A stretch of DNA of 64,000 bases from Paracoccaceae bacterium. GTDB taxonomy: Bacteria; Pseudomonadota; Alphaproteobacteria; Rhodobacterales; Rhodobacteraceae. The stretch covers positions 1 to 64,000 of the forward strand of contig JABBAP010000019.1 in NCBI GenBank assembly GCA_018607905.1, read 5' to 3'. Below the pieces are notes generated by a model. That model did no database searches and was not told the origin of the DNA. It saw only the letters and a list, made by a program, of their open reading frames with translations. Of this stretch, positions 8,503 through 15,593 are shown in pieces (position 1 is the stretch's first letter; each line of letters begins with the position of its first letter). The translations under genes were made by a program, and so were the position numbers.

Positions 8503-9735
8503 ATGTCTTTGCTCGCGAAAAATAGAAATTATCGGCTATTATTTTCAGCATCTGCCATTTCCAATCTCGGAGATGGCGTGTCCGCATTGGCGTTTCCGTG
8601 GTTGGCTTCGTTGATTACGCGCGATCCCATTTTGATTGCAACCGTAGCTTTTGCGACTCGTTTGCCATGGATGCTTTTCTCGCTTCCTGCCGGTGTGATT
8701 ACGGATCGTGGCGATCGTCAGCGATTGATGGTTATGGCGGATTTATTGCGGTTGTTGCTAACAGCTGGGGTCGTTGCGTTGATTGTTACCTTGCCAGATT
8801 TGCCGCCGCCAAGCGGTGCAGGCTGGTACATTTTTGCGCTGTCATGTTTGGCGTTTCTGTTGGGATCCGCCGAGGTGGTGCGCGATAACGCGGCACAAAC
8901 TGCATTGCCATCTGTTGTGGAGTCAATTGATTTGGAGCGTGCGAACGGTCAAATCTGGAGCATCGAGCAAATTATGGGCAGTTTCATCGGCCCGCCGTTG
9001 GCTGGTTTTTTGATCGCTTATGCCGTTCCTGCACCCTTTGCGCTCGATGCGATTACCTTTGCTTTGGCGGCCTGGGTTGTTTGGCTAATCACCGTCCCGC
9101 CGCGGCGCGCGCCGATAAAAAAGCCCTTATTGGTAGAGGCAAAAGAGGGGTTTAGCTGGTTGTGGCAGCATCCAAAATTACTGCGTTTGGCGATTATGCT
9201 GGGCGTGTCCAACATGCTTGCGATCATGGCGTTGACGATATTGGTGCTGTTTTCCCAAGAGATTTTGAACCTGTCTGGCTTTGGCCATGGGTTGCTTTTG
9301 ACGGCAGGTGCTGCAGGCGGCGTGATTGGTGGCTTGGTCTGCCCTGCAATTGTCCAACGTGTTGGCTCGGAACGAAGTTTGCAAGCGGTTCTATTGCTGT
9401 TCCCACTGATGTTCGTTGTGATTTTTCTGACCTCAAATGTGTGGGTTGTGGCCGCTGCGTTGTTCGTTGAAATGTTCGCAGGCTTGCTGTGGAATGTTGT
9501 GACAGTTTCGTATCGCCAGCGATTGATACCTGACCATTTGTTGGGGCGAGTGAACAGTATTTACAGGTTCTTTGGCTGGGGTTTGATGCCTGTTGGTGCT
9601 TTGCTGGCAGGACTGATTGTCACGCTTGCCGAACCAGAAATGGGCCGCGAATTTGCGCTGCGCCTGCCCTATGCAGTGGCTGGCGGGATTGCAGTGATTT
9701 TGGCGATCTACGGATTATTTCGGCTACGTTTGTAA
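8503..9735 (+). CDS. MFS transporter (EntS/MFS_3-like exporter)
   Basis: A 410-residue major facilitator with about 12 hydrophobic segments. The N-terminal NYRLLFSASAISNLGDG and the loop GVITDRGDRQRLM (the MFS A-like motif between helices 2 and 3) resemble the EntS/MFS_3 group of exporters for siderophores, macrolides and other drugs. The ATG at 8503 was preferred to a TTG at 8467, because similarity to the family begins near SLLAKNRNYR. It is a single-gene unit convergent with the Crp/Fnr regulator. The substrate cannot be inferred. Confidence 0.75.
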   Translation: MSLLAKNRNYRLLFSASAISNLGDGVSALAFPWLASLITRDPILIATVAFATRLPWMLFSLPAGVITDRGDRQRLMVMADLLRLLLTAGVVALIVTLPDLPPPSGAGWYIFALSCLAFLLGSAEVVRDNAAQTALPSVVESIDLERANGQIWSIEQIMGSFIGPPLAGFLIAYAVPAPFALDAITFALAAWVVWLITVPPRRAPIKKPLLVEAKEGFSWLWQHPKLLRLAIMLGVSNMLAIMALTILVLFSQEILNLSGFGHGLLLTAGAAGGVIGGLVCPAIVQRVGSERSLQAVLLLFPLMFVVIFLTSNVWVVAAALFVEMFAGLLWNVVTVSYRQRLIPDHLLGRVNSIYRFFGWGLMPVGALLAGLIVTLAEPEMGREFALRLPYAVAGGIAVILAIYGLFRLRL

Positions 9736-9763
9736 CGATACAAAAGCGCGCTCTCGAGGTAAC

Positions 9764-10459
9764 TTAGGGCGCGGAGCGTTCGATGTAGGCCTCAAATTTA
9801 CGAATACTCGGGATGTGTAAACTGCGTTTTACCCGCAGCGCGACGCCCGCATTGCGCATCCGACCCATTTCTCGAGCAACGCTTTCGCGTGACGAAAACA
9901 CGACAGAGGCAAGCTCGGATTGGGTCGGCGGGCGCTCGATCAACACTTCATCCGCGTCGCCAGCATGGTTGAGGGCAAGCGTGAGGATCTCCTCGCGTAG
10001 ACGTTCATCAGCCGTTTTTGCGTTGAAATCTACCACACGTTTGGACAGACGGCGCAAATGCCCGATCATAAGCATCAAAAGAGCATAGCTGACGTTTGGA
10101 TTGGTTTTAACCAAATTACGAAACTGCTCGGCGGGCAATCGTGCGATGAGGCTTTCTTTCTCAGCAACCGCATCACTGGAACGGGGTGCTTCGTCGATGG
10201 CCGAAAATTCGCCGATGGAATCGCCGTTTGAAAATGATAGAAACGAAACTTCGCGTCCTGCATCCGTGTAAATCGTAGCGCGAACAACGCCGTTGATGAC
10301 AAAAAACACATCATCGCTTTCACGATCTTCGGCAGAAATTATGAAATGACGGGCTGGATAGGTTCTAACGGTCCAAAGGGATGAAAGCTCTTCCCATGAT
10401 TTATCATCAATGCGGCCTAGAAAAGTCGTTTTTGGAAATGTCAGGTCGTTGCGCTGCAT
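9764..10459 (-). CDS. Crp/Fnr-family transcriptional regulator
   Basis: A 231-residue regulator with an N-terminal cyclic-nucleotide-binding-type beta barrel (about residues 15-135, including NGDSIGEFSAIDEAPRSSDA, which matches the phosphate-binding cassette GE...R(S/T)). A C-terminal winged helix (about 150-225) has the recognition-helix segment SSRESVAREMGRMR. The Arg-Ser-Ser in the cassette is consistent with cAMP binding. There are no clustered N-terminal cysteines, so it is not an Fe-S FNR. The start at 10459 has GGAGA five bases upstream; a start at 10510 is less likely. It is divergent from the XRE-cupin gene across a 164-base gap full of repeats. Confidence 0.85.
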   Translation of the reverse strand: MQRNDLTFPKTTFLGRIDDKSWEELSSLWTVRTYPARHFIISAEDRESDDVFFVINGVVRATIYTDAGREVSFLSFSNGDSIGEFSAIDEAPRSSDAVAEKESLIARLPAEQFRNLVKTNPNVSYALLMLMIGHLRRLSKRVVDFNAKTADERLREEILTLALNHAGDADEVLIERPPTQSELASVVFSSRESVAREMGRMRNAGVALRVKRSLHIPSIRKFEAYIERSAP

Positions 10460-10536
10460 TTTATGTCTCCCGTTCGGAGCAAGCATAGGCGTGTGGGCGC
10501 TGGCGTACAATGCAAACAGAAAAATACAAAAACACC

Positions 10537-10564
10537 AAAAAAACGGACACGGTGTCGTTTTTTT
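10537..10564. repeat. Imperfect inverted repeat with A/T tracts in the divergent promoter region
   Basis: Seven As, a GC-rich core with GACAC and GTGTC, then seven Ts form a 28-base imperfect palindrome (one base out of register in the core). It lies between the divergent Crp/Fnr and XRE-cupin genes. The position argues for an operator rather than a terminator, though a hairpin with a T tract could also act as a weak terminator. Confidence 0.5.
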
Positions 10565-10570
10565 ACTTGC

Positions 10571-10606
10571 ATTGGTGAAATTATTGGTGAAATTTTCATC
10601 TATAAT
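10571..10606 (+). promoter_or_regulatory. Tandem 12-bp direct repeat followed by a TATAAT box
   Basis: ATTGGTGAAATT occurs twice head to tail at 10571-10582 and 10583-10594. The second copy runs into the near-palindrome TGAAATTTTCA. A perfect TATAAT lies at 10601-10606, 17 bases before the XRE-cupin start codon. The arrangement fits an autoregulated promoter whose repressor binds the repeats. No clear -35 box is seen at 16-18 bp spacing. Confidence 0.5.
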
Positions 10607-10623
10607 TTCATGAACTGGGAATC

Positions 10624-11196
10624 ATGCCTGATACTTCGACATATCTTTCTGCGTCACTTGGGGCCGATTTGCGTACGTTGCGCAAAGCGCGTCATGTGAC
10701 GTTGGTAGAGCTGGCCGAAACCTGCGGGAAATCAGTTGGTTGGTTGAGCCAAGTTGAACGAGATATTTCCCATCCTTCAATCGAAGAGCTGAAAGGATTG
10801 GCGCAGGCGTTGGATGTTTCGGTGTCGATCTTTTTTGGCCAAGCCCCAGCGATCCCTGAAGAAGAAGGTTACGTGGTTCGCTCCCAAGCACGACGACGTG
10901 TTGGCAGCGGTGAAAATGGATTAACCGAAGAGTTGTTGTCACCCGATCTGACGGATGATTTTGAGATGTTCCATTCCACATTCGAAGCGGGTGCAGAAAT
11001 GCGCACCTTTGATACGCGTCCAACGCAAGAGGTCGGCTATCTGATTTCGGGCAAGTTGCGATTGTGGGTTGGCGCGCGCCAGTTTGATGTGGAGCCGGGC
11101 GACAGTTTTCGAATTCGCGGCGAACCTTATCGCTGGTCCAATCCGTGGGATGAGGAAGCCGTGGCGATCTGGGTTATCGCCCCGCCTGTTTATTGA
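10624..11196 (+). CDS. XRE-family regulator with C-terminal cupin domain
   Basis: A 190-residue regulator with a helix-turn-helix at about residues 10-65 (LRTLRKARHVTLVELAETC and VGWLSQVERD) and a cupin barrel at about 105-188 (TRPTQEVGYLISGKLRLWVG, then VEPGDSFRI). Members of this group, such as PuuR, sense small metabolites, often amines or amino acids, and repress catabolic genes. It is the first gene of a rightward run with a GFA protein, a LysE exporter and the methylglycine dehydrogenase module, so control of that module is a reasonable inference. Candidate operators lie directly upstream. Confidence 0.85.
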   Translation: MPDTSTYLSASLGADLRTLRKARHVTLVELAETCGKSVGWLSQVERDISHPSIEELKGLAQALDVSVSIFFGQAPAIPEEEGYVVRSQARRRVGSGENGLTEELLSPDLTDDFEMFHSTFEAGAEMRTFDTRPTQEVGYLISGKLRLWVGARQFDVEPGDSFRIRGEPYRWSNPWDEEAVAIWVIAPPVY

Positions 11197-11207
11197 TGGA
11201 GGATGAT

Positions 11208-11591
11208 ATGAAATCAGGATCATGTTTGTGCGGCGCAGTTACCTACACGCTTGAAGGTGAATTGCGCCCATCAATGGCGTGTCATTGCACGCAGTGCCGC
11301 AAAACCAGCGGGCATTATTGGAGCGCGACACAGGTTCCGACAGATAAGTTTACGGTGACCAAAGAGGCTGGGCTGAAATGGTTCCGATCATCAAACGCGG
11401 CGCGGCGTGGATTTTGCGCTGAATGCGGATCGTCGCTGTTTTGGCAATTAGACGGTGAGTACACGACGTCTGTAGCCACTGGTACGTTGGATGGCCCGAC
11501 TGGTATCAAAACCGAGCAACATATTTTTGTCGCGGATAAAGGCGATTATTACGACATCGAAGATGGCGTTGAACAGGTGGCGCAATACTGA
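11208..11591 (+). CDS. GFA family protein (glutathione-dependent formaldehyde-activating enzyme-like)
   Basis: A 127-residue CENP-V/GFA zinc protein. Zinc ligands are visible in GSCLCGAVTY (residues 3-12), ACHCTQCRKTSG (about 25-36) and FCAECGSSLF (about 67-76). The founding member, Gfa of Paracoccus, was proposed to speed formation of S-hydroxymethylglutathione from formaldehyde. Oxidative demethylation of methylglycines by the downstream dehydrogenases releases formaldehyde equivalents, so such a role would fit, but many GFA proteins have no known function. The start at 11208 has GGAGG five bases upstream; an ATG at 11193 overlaps the previous gene. Confidence 0.85.
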   Translation: MKSGSCLCGAVTYTLEGELRPSMACHCTQCRKTSGHYWSATQVPTDKFTVTKEAGLKWFRSSNAARRGFCAECGSSLFWQLDGEYTTSVATGTLDGPTGIKTEQHIFVADKGDYYDIEDGVEQVAQY

Positions 11592-12214
11592 TGTGGGACG
11601 TGTTGACCAGTTTTGATCCCGCAGTTTTGCTCGCGTTTATCGGGGCAGGTTTGTTGTTGAATATTACACCTGGTGTGGATTTCGTGTTTGTGTCTGCCTC
11701 TGGTATTTCGGGCGGGCCTAAAACAGGAATGGCAGCAGCACTTGGTGTGAATTTGGGCGTGGCGGTTCACATTGTTTTGGCGGCGGCTGGCGTGTCCGCG
11801 TTGCTGCTGGCCTATCCTGCGGCATATGACGCGATCCGCTATATTGGTGCGGCGTATTTGATTTTTCTGGCGGTTCAGGCCTGGCGTGCGACCGGTGATG
11901 TCGCCGATGGTCGTGCTGCCCAGAGCCTTATCGCGGCGGTGAAGCGCGGGTTTTTGACCAACGTGTTGAACCCTAAAACGGCGCTGTTTATTTTTGCGTT
12001 TATTCCGCAATTTACCGACCCCGCCATTGGGCCGATTTGGATGCAAATCTTGATCCTTGGCGCAATTTTTTTGCTGTTTGGCTTTGCCTTCAGCCTTACG
12101 CTTGGTGTGGCTGCGGGGGTGTTTTCAAATGCCCTGCGCACCCGCGTCAAGTTCTTGAACAAAATAACTGCAATCTTATTTGGCGGCCTCGCTGCCAAAC
12201 TTGTGCTCGACTAA
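11591..12214 (+). CDS. LysE family translocator
   Basis: A 207-residue inner-membrane exporter with about six hydrophobic segments. The N-terminus has the family pattern GAGLLLNITPGVDFVFV, with GPKTGMAAALGVNLG following. LysE/RhtB proteins export amino acids or their derivatives. The start codon shares a base with the GFA stop (TGATG), so translation is probably coupled, and the methylglycine dehydrogenase starts 11 bases downstream. Relief of toxic build-up of an amino acid such as glycine or sarcosine is a possible role; the substrate is not shown. Confidence 0.85.
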   Translation: MWDVLTSFDPAVLLAFIGAGLLLNITPGVDFVFVSASGISGGPKTGMAAALGVNLGVAVHIVLAAAGVSALLLAYPAAYDAIRYIGAAYLIFLAVQAWRATGDVADGRAAQSLIAAVKRGFLTNVLNPKTALFIFAFIPQFTDPAIGPIWMQILILGAIFLLFGFAFSLTLGVAAGVFSNALRTRVKFLNKITAILFGGLAAKLVLD

Positions 12215-12225
12215 GGGAGACTAAC

Positions 12226-14679
12226 ATGTCTGAATTTCCAACTACGGCCCGTGTGGTCATTATCGGTGGCGGTGTCGTTGGCACATCTACATTGTACCAT
12301 CTGGCCAAAGCAGGCTGGGACGATTGCGTTCTTTTGGAGAAGAACGAGCTGACAGCGGGGTCCACGTGGCACGCAGCGGGCAATTGCCCGAATTTTTCCA
12401 GTTCATGGGCCGTTATGAACATGCAGCGTTATGGTTTGGAAATGTATCGCACCTTGGCCGATGATGTTGATTATCCGATGAATTATCACGTGACGGGTTC
12501 GGTCCGTTTGGCGCATTCCAAAGAACGCATGCAGGAATTTGAACGCGTTGCTGGCATGGGGCGGTATCAGGGGATTGAAATGGATATCCTGACCAACGCG
12601 GAGTTGAAGGAACATAATCCGTTTTTGGAAACCCATGATTTGGTTGGTGGCATGTGGGACCCTTATGATGGCGATATTGACCCGGCGCAACTTACCCAAG
12701 CGATGGCAAAAGGCGCACGTGATGCAGGGGCGCGGGTGGAACGGTTCTGTCCTGTTGTTGGTTTGGATCGCGACGGCGATGAGTGGATTGTTAAGACTGA
12801 AAAAGGTGAAATCCGCGCACAATACGTGGTGAACTGTGCGGGTTATTATGCGCAGCGCATTGGCGAGATGTTCAAGCCGTTTGGTGGGCGCACCGTGCCG
12901 ATGGTTGTCATGTCGCACCAGTATTTCCTGAGCGAAGAAATCCCTGAATTGGCGGCGTGGACCAAAGAAAAAGGCCACAAGATGCCTCTGATCCGCGACG
13001 TTGATATCAGCTACTATCTGCGCCAAGACAAAAATGGCCTGAACCTTGGCCCGTATGAGCGTAATTGTAAGGCCCATTGGGTTACACCCGAAGACCCGAT
13101 GCCCGAAGATTTCAGCTTTCAACTTTACCCCGATGATTTGGAACGGTTGGAGTTCTATATCGAGGACGCGATGGCGCGTGTTCCGTTGTTGGAAACCGCA
13201 GGAATTAACCGCAATATCAACGGCCCGATCCCCTATGCCCCCGATGGTTTGCCGATGATTGGCCCCATGCCCGGCGTAAAAAATGCGTTCGAGGGTCACT
13301 CGTTTACCTTTGGTATTGCCCAAGGCGGCGGCGCTGGCAAAGTTTTGTCTGAATGGATCATGCATGGTGAAACAGAGCTGGATATGTGGGCAACAGATGC
13401 GCGGCGTTACACGGATTTTGCGGATCACGATTATTGTCTGTCTAAGGCGATGGAAACCTATGGCCACGAATACGCGATGCATTTCCCGCATCACGAATGG
13501 CCTGCTGGGCGTGACAAAAAACTGTCACCGAACCACGCGCGTTTGTTGGAATCGGGTGCGCAATTTGGCGCGTATAACGGTTGGGAGCGGGCAAATTGGT
13601 TTGCCAAAGACGGTGATGATACGTCCCATGAAGCCACGCAAACGTGGAACCGTGAAGGCCCTTGGACGGCGCGGATCAAAGACGAAGTTGAAGCAGTTCG
13701 CGACAATGTTGGCGTGCTCGATATGCCGGGTTTCTCGCGTTACACATTGGCGGGCGAAGGGGCTGCGGAATGGTTGCGTTGCCAGATCGCGGGGGCGTTG
13801 CCAAAAGCAGGCCGCATGAATTTAGGGTACTTCGCAGACAGCCGCGGGCGCATCGTGACCGAGGTGACGATCATCCGTTGGGGTGAAGATGATTTCTGGC
13901 TAATGACAGCGGCAGTTGCGCAATGGCATGACTTTGAGTTCCTGAAAAAAGCCCTGCCAACGGATGGTTCGTTGTTTCTGACAGATGTTACAACCGATTG
14001 GTCCACGATGATTGTGACGGGTCCAAAATCGCGTGATTTGATCGCGGGATTGGCACCTGACGCGGATTTGTCGCTCGGTTGGTTAAGCCTGCAAAGCACC
14101 ACGTTCGCAGGGAAACCTGCCAAGCTGATGCGCATTTCGTTCGCGGGTGAGCTGGGCTGGGAGGTTCACACTTCGTTTGATGATGCGAAAGATGCCTACG
14201 ATGCTGTACGCGATGCGGGGGCCGTGCCGTTTGGTATGTATGCGCTGAACTCCATGCGGATCGAAAAAGGTTACCGGACCTGGAAAGGCGATCTGTCCAC
14301 GGATTACACGCTATTGGAAGGCGGGATTGAGCGGTTCATTCGTTTCGACAAACCGCAAGACTTCCCGGGTAAAGCAGCGTTGTTGGCCGAAAAACAGCAA
14401 GGCGTTAAAAAGTCGTTTGTGACGTTGATCGTTGATGCGGGCGATGCAGATGCACCGTACATGTCAACGCTTTGGAACGGCGACGAAGTTGTGGGTGAAA
14501 CCACATCGGGCGACTGGGGGTATCGGATCAACAAATCCGTAGCGCTGGGCATGGTGCGGGCTGATTTGGCTGCGCCAGGAACTGAGTTGGAAGTGGAGAT
14601 TTTTGGCGCACGGCACAAAGCGGTTGTGCAAAAAGATGAACCACTTTGGGATGCTGCAAACGATCGGATCCGTGCATGA
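12226..14679 (+). CDS. FAD-dependent oxidoreductase fused to GcvT domain (dimethylglycine/sarcosine dehydrogenase-like), copy 1
   Basis: An 817-residue fusion. A DAO-type FAD domain has the dinucleotide motif VVIIGGGVVGTS at about residues 9-20 and TAGSTWHAAG, where a His is covalently flavinylated in DMGDH and sarcosine dehydrogenase. An FAO-type linker region follows, and from about residue 430 the aminomethyltransferase (GcvT) folate-binding and C-terminal domains, with GELGWEVH typical of the latter. Such enzymes oxidise an N-methyl group and pass the one-carbon unit to tetrahydrofolate. After WHAAG it diverges from copy 2 (NCPNF instead of LIAQLR), so the two may differ in substrate. The start at 12226 has GGGAGA nearby. 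The methyltransferase overlaps its stop. Confidence 0.85.
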   Translation: MSEFPTTARVVIIGGGVVGTSTLYHLAKAGWDDCVLLEKNELTAGSTWHAAGNCPNFSSSWAVMNMQRYGLEMYRTLADDVDYPMNYHVTGSVRLAHSKERMQEFERVAGMGRYQGIEMDILTNAELKEHNPFLETHDLVGGMWDPYDGDIDPAQLTQAMAKGARDAGARVERFCPVVGLDRDGDEWIVKTEKGEIRAQYVVNCAGYYAQRIGEMFKPFGGRTVPMVVMSHQYFLSEEIPELAAWTKEKGHKMPLIRDVDISYYLRQDKNGLNLGPYERNCKAHWVTPEDPMPEDFSFQLYPDDLERLEFYIEDAMARVPLLETAGINRNINGPIPYAPDGLPMIGPMPGVKNAFEGHSFTFGIAQGGGAGKVLSEWIMHGETELDMWATDARRYTDFADHDYCLSKAMETYGHEYAMHFPHHEWPAGRDKKLSPNHARLLESGAQFGAYNGWERANWFAKDGDDTSHEATQTWNREGPWTARIKDEVEAVRDNVGVLDMPGFSRYTLAGEGAAEWLRCQIAGALPKAGRMNLGYFADSRGRIVTEVTIIRWGEDDFWLMTAAVAQWHDFEFLKKALPTDGSLFLTDVTTDWSTMIVTGPKSRDLIAGLAPDADLSLGWLSLQSTTFAGKPAKLMRISFAGELGWEVHTSFDDAKDAYDAVRDAGAVPFGMYALNSMRIEKGYRTWKGDLSTDYTLLEGGIERFIRFDKPQDFPGKAALLAEKQQGVKKSFVTLIVDAGDADAPYMSTLWNGDEVVGETTSGDWGYRINKSVALGMVRADLAAPGTELEVEIFGARHKAVVQKDEPLWDAANDRIRA

Positions 14680-15551
14680 CAATTACGATTTTAGATGGGT
14701 CCATCGGCCAAGAATTGGTGCATCGATCTGATGTGCCAGCGACGCCTTATTGGTCCACCAGCGTGATGCATCAACAGCCTGATTTGGTGCGCGAATTGCA
14801 CGCCGAATACTTTGCCTCTGGCGCAGATATTGCAACGACAAACACCTATCCCGTTTTGCCTGATCGGTTGGACGGATCTGGGTATGAAGATCAGTTAACG
14901 CAGCTGGTTCAGGCGGCGGCACATGCGGCAATAGACGCGCGTGATCAACATGGATCTGGTAAGGTTGCAGGCGCGCTTGGACCTTTGGGTGCATCATATC
15001 GCACCGATTTTGATCACACGGTTGAGGATGCACGCGCATTGTATGGCGATGTGATTGGCGCGATGAACAGCGATGTGGACTTCTTGATCGCAGAGACTGT
15101 TTCATCCGTGGCACAAGCGCGAAATGTGATCGACGCAACTGCGTTTCATTCGGAGAAACCCGTTTGGATTGCGTTGAGCGTTACGGACGAAGACGGCACG
15201 AAATTGCGTTCGGGCGAGGATTTGGCCGATGTTGTTCCCCTGATGGATGCAAGCCATGTCGAGGCCGTTTTGATCAATTGCACGCGCCCTGAAGGCGTGA
15301 AAGATGCGCTGCAAATTATCGCCAAAGCGGGCAAACCGTTTGGAGCATATGCCAACGGTTTCACCGATATAGATGGCGCGTTTTTAAAAGATAGCCCAAC
15401 TGTTGACGTGCTGAGCGCGCGCAAAGACCTCGGCCCAAATGAATACGCTGATTTTGCCCAAACATGGGTAGACGTAGGCGCTACAATCATTGGCGGTTGT
15501 TGCGAAGTTGGGCCAGCCCATATCGCGGAATTGGCGCGTAGATTTAAATAA
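14676..15551 (+). CDS. Homocysteine S-methyltransferase family protein (betaine/MmuM-like)
   Basis: A 291-residue zinc TIM-barrel methyltransferase. The zinc cysteines are present: C202 in LINCTRPEG, and C275-C276 in GGCCEVGP. The N-terminal ILDGSIGQEL and the segment TTNTYPV are also typical. The family moves a methyl group from betaine, S-methylmethionine or related compounds to homocysteine. The start is ATGA-overlapped with the preceding dehydrogenase, and a second dehydrogenase starts 42 bases downstream. Betaine to dimethylglycine by this enzyme, then oxidative demethylation by the dehydrogenases, would make a coherent pathway. The methyl donor is inferred and DMSP or S-methylmethionine are alternatives. 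Confidence 0.82.
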   Translation: MTITILDGSIGQELVHRSDVPATPYWSTSVMHQQPDLVRELHAEYFASGADIATTNTYPVLPDRLDGSGYEDQLTQLVQAAAHAAIDARDQHGSGKVAGALGPLGASYRTDFDHTVEDARALYGDVIGAMNSDVDFLIAETVSSVAQARNVIDATAFHSEKPVWIALSVTDEDGTKLRSGEDLADVVPLMDASHVEAVLINCTRPEGVKDALQIIAKAGKPFGAYANGFTDIDGAFLKDSPTVDVLSARKDLGPNEYADFAQTWVDVGATIIGGCCEVGPAHIAELARRFK

Positions 15552-15593
15552 AATGTCTGCCTGTGAAACGGCAAAATATGTGGAGAGTTACCC

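Noticed and set aside
12403-13494. Long open frame (363 codons) on the minus strand across the first FAD/GcvT gene
   Set aside because: It is the mirror of strongly conserved dehydrogenase sequence, with His/Arg-rich composition typical of antisense frames, and no ribosome-binding site was seen.
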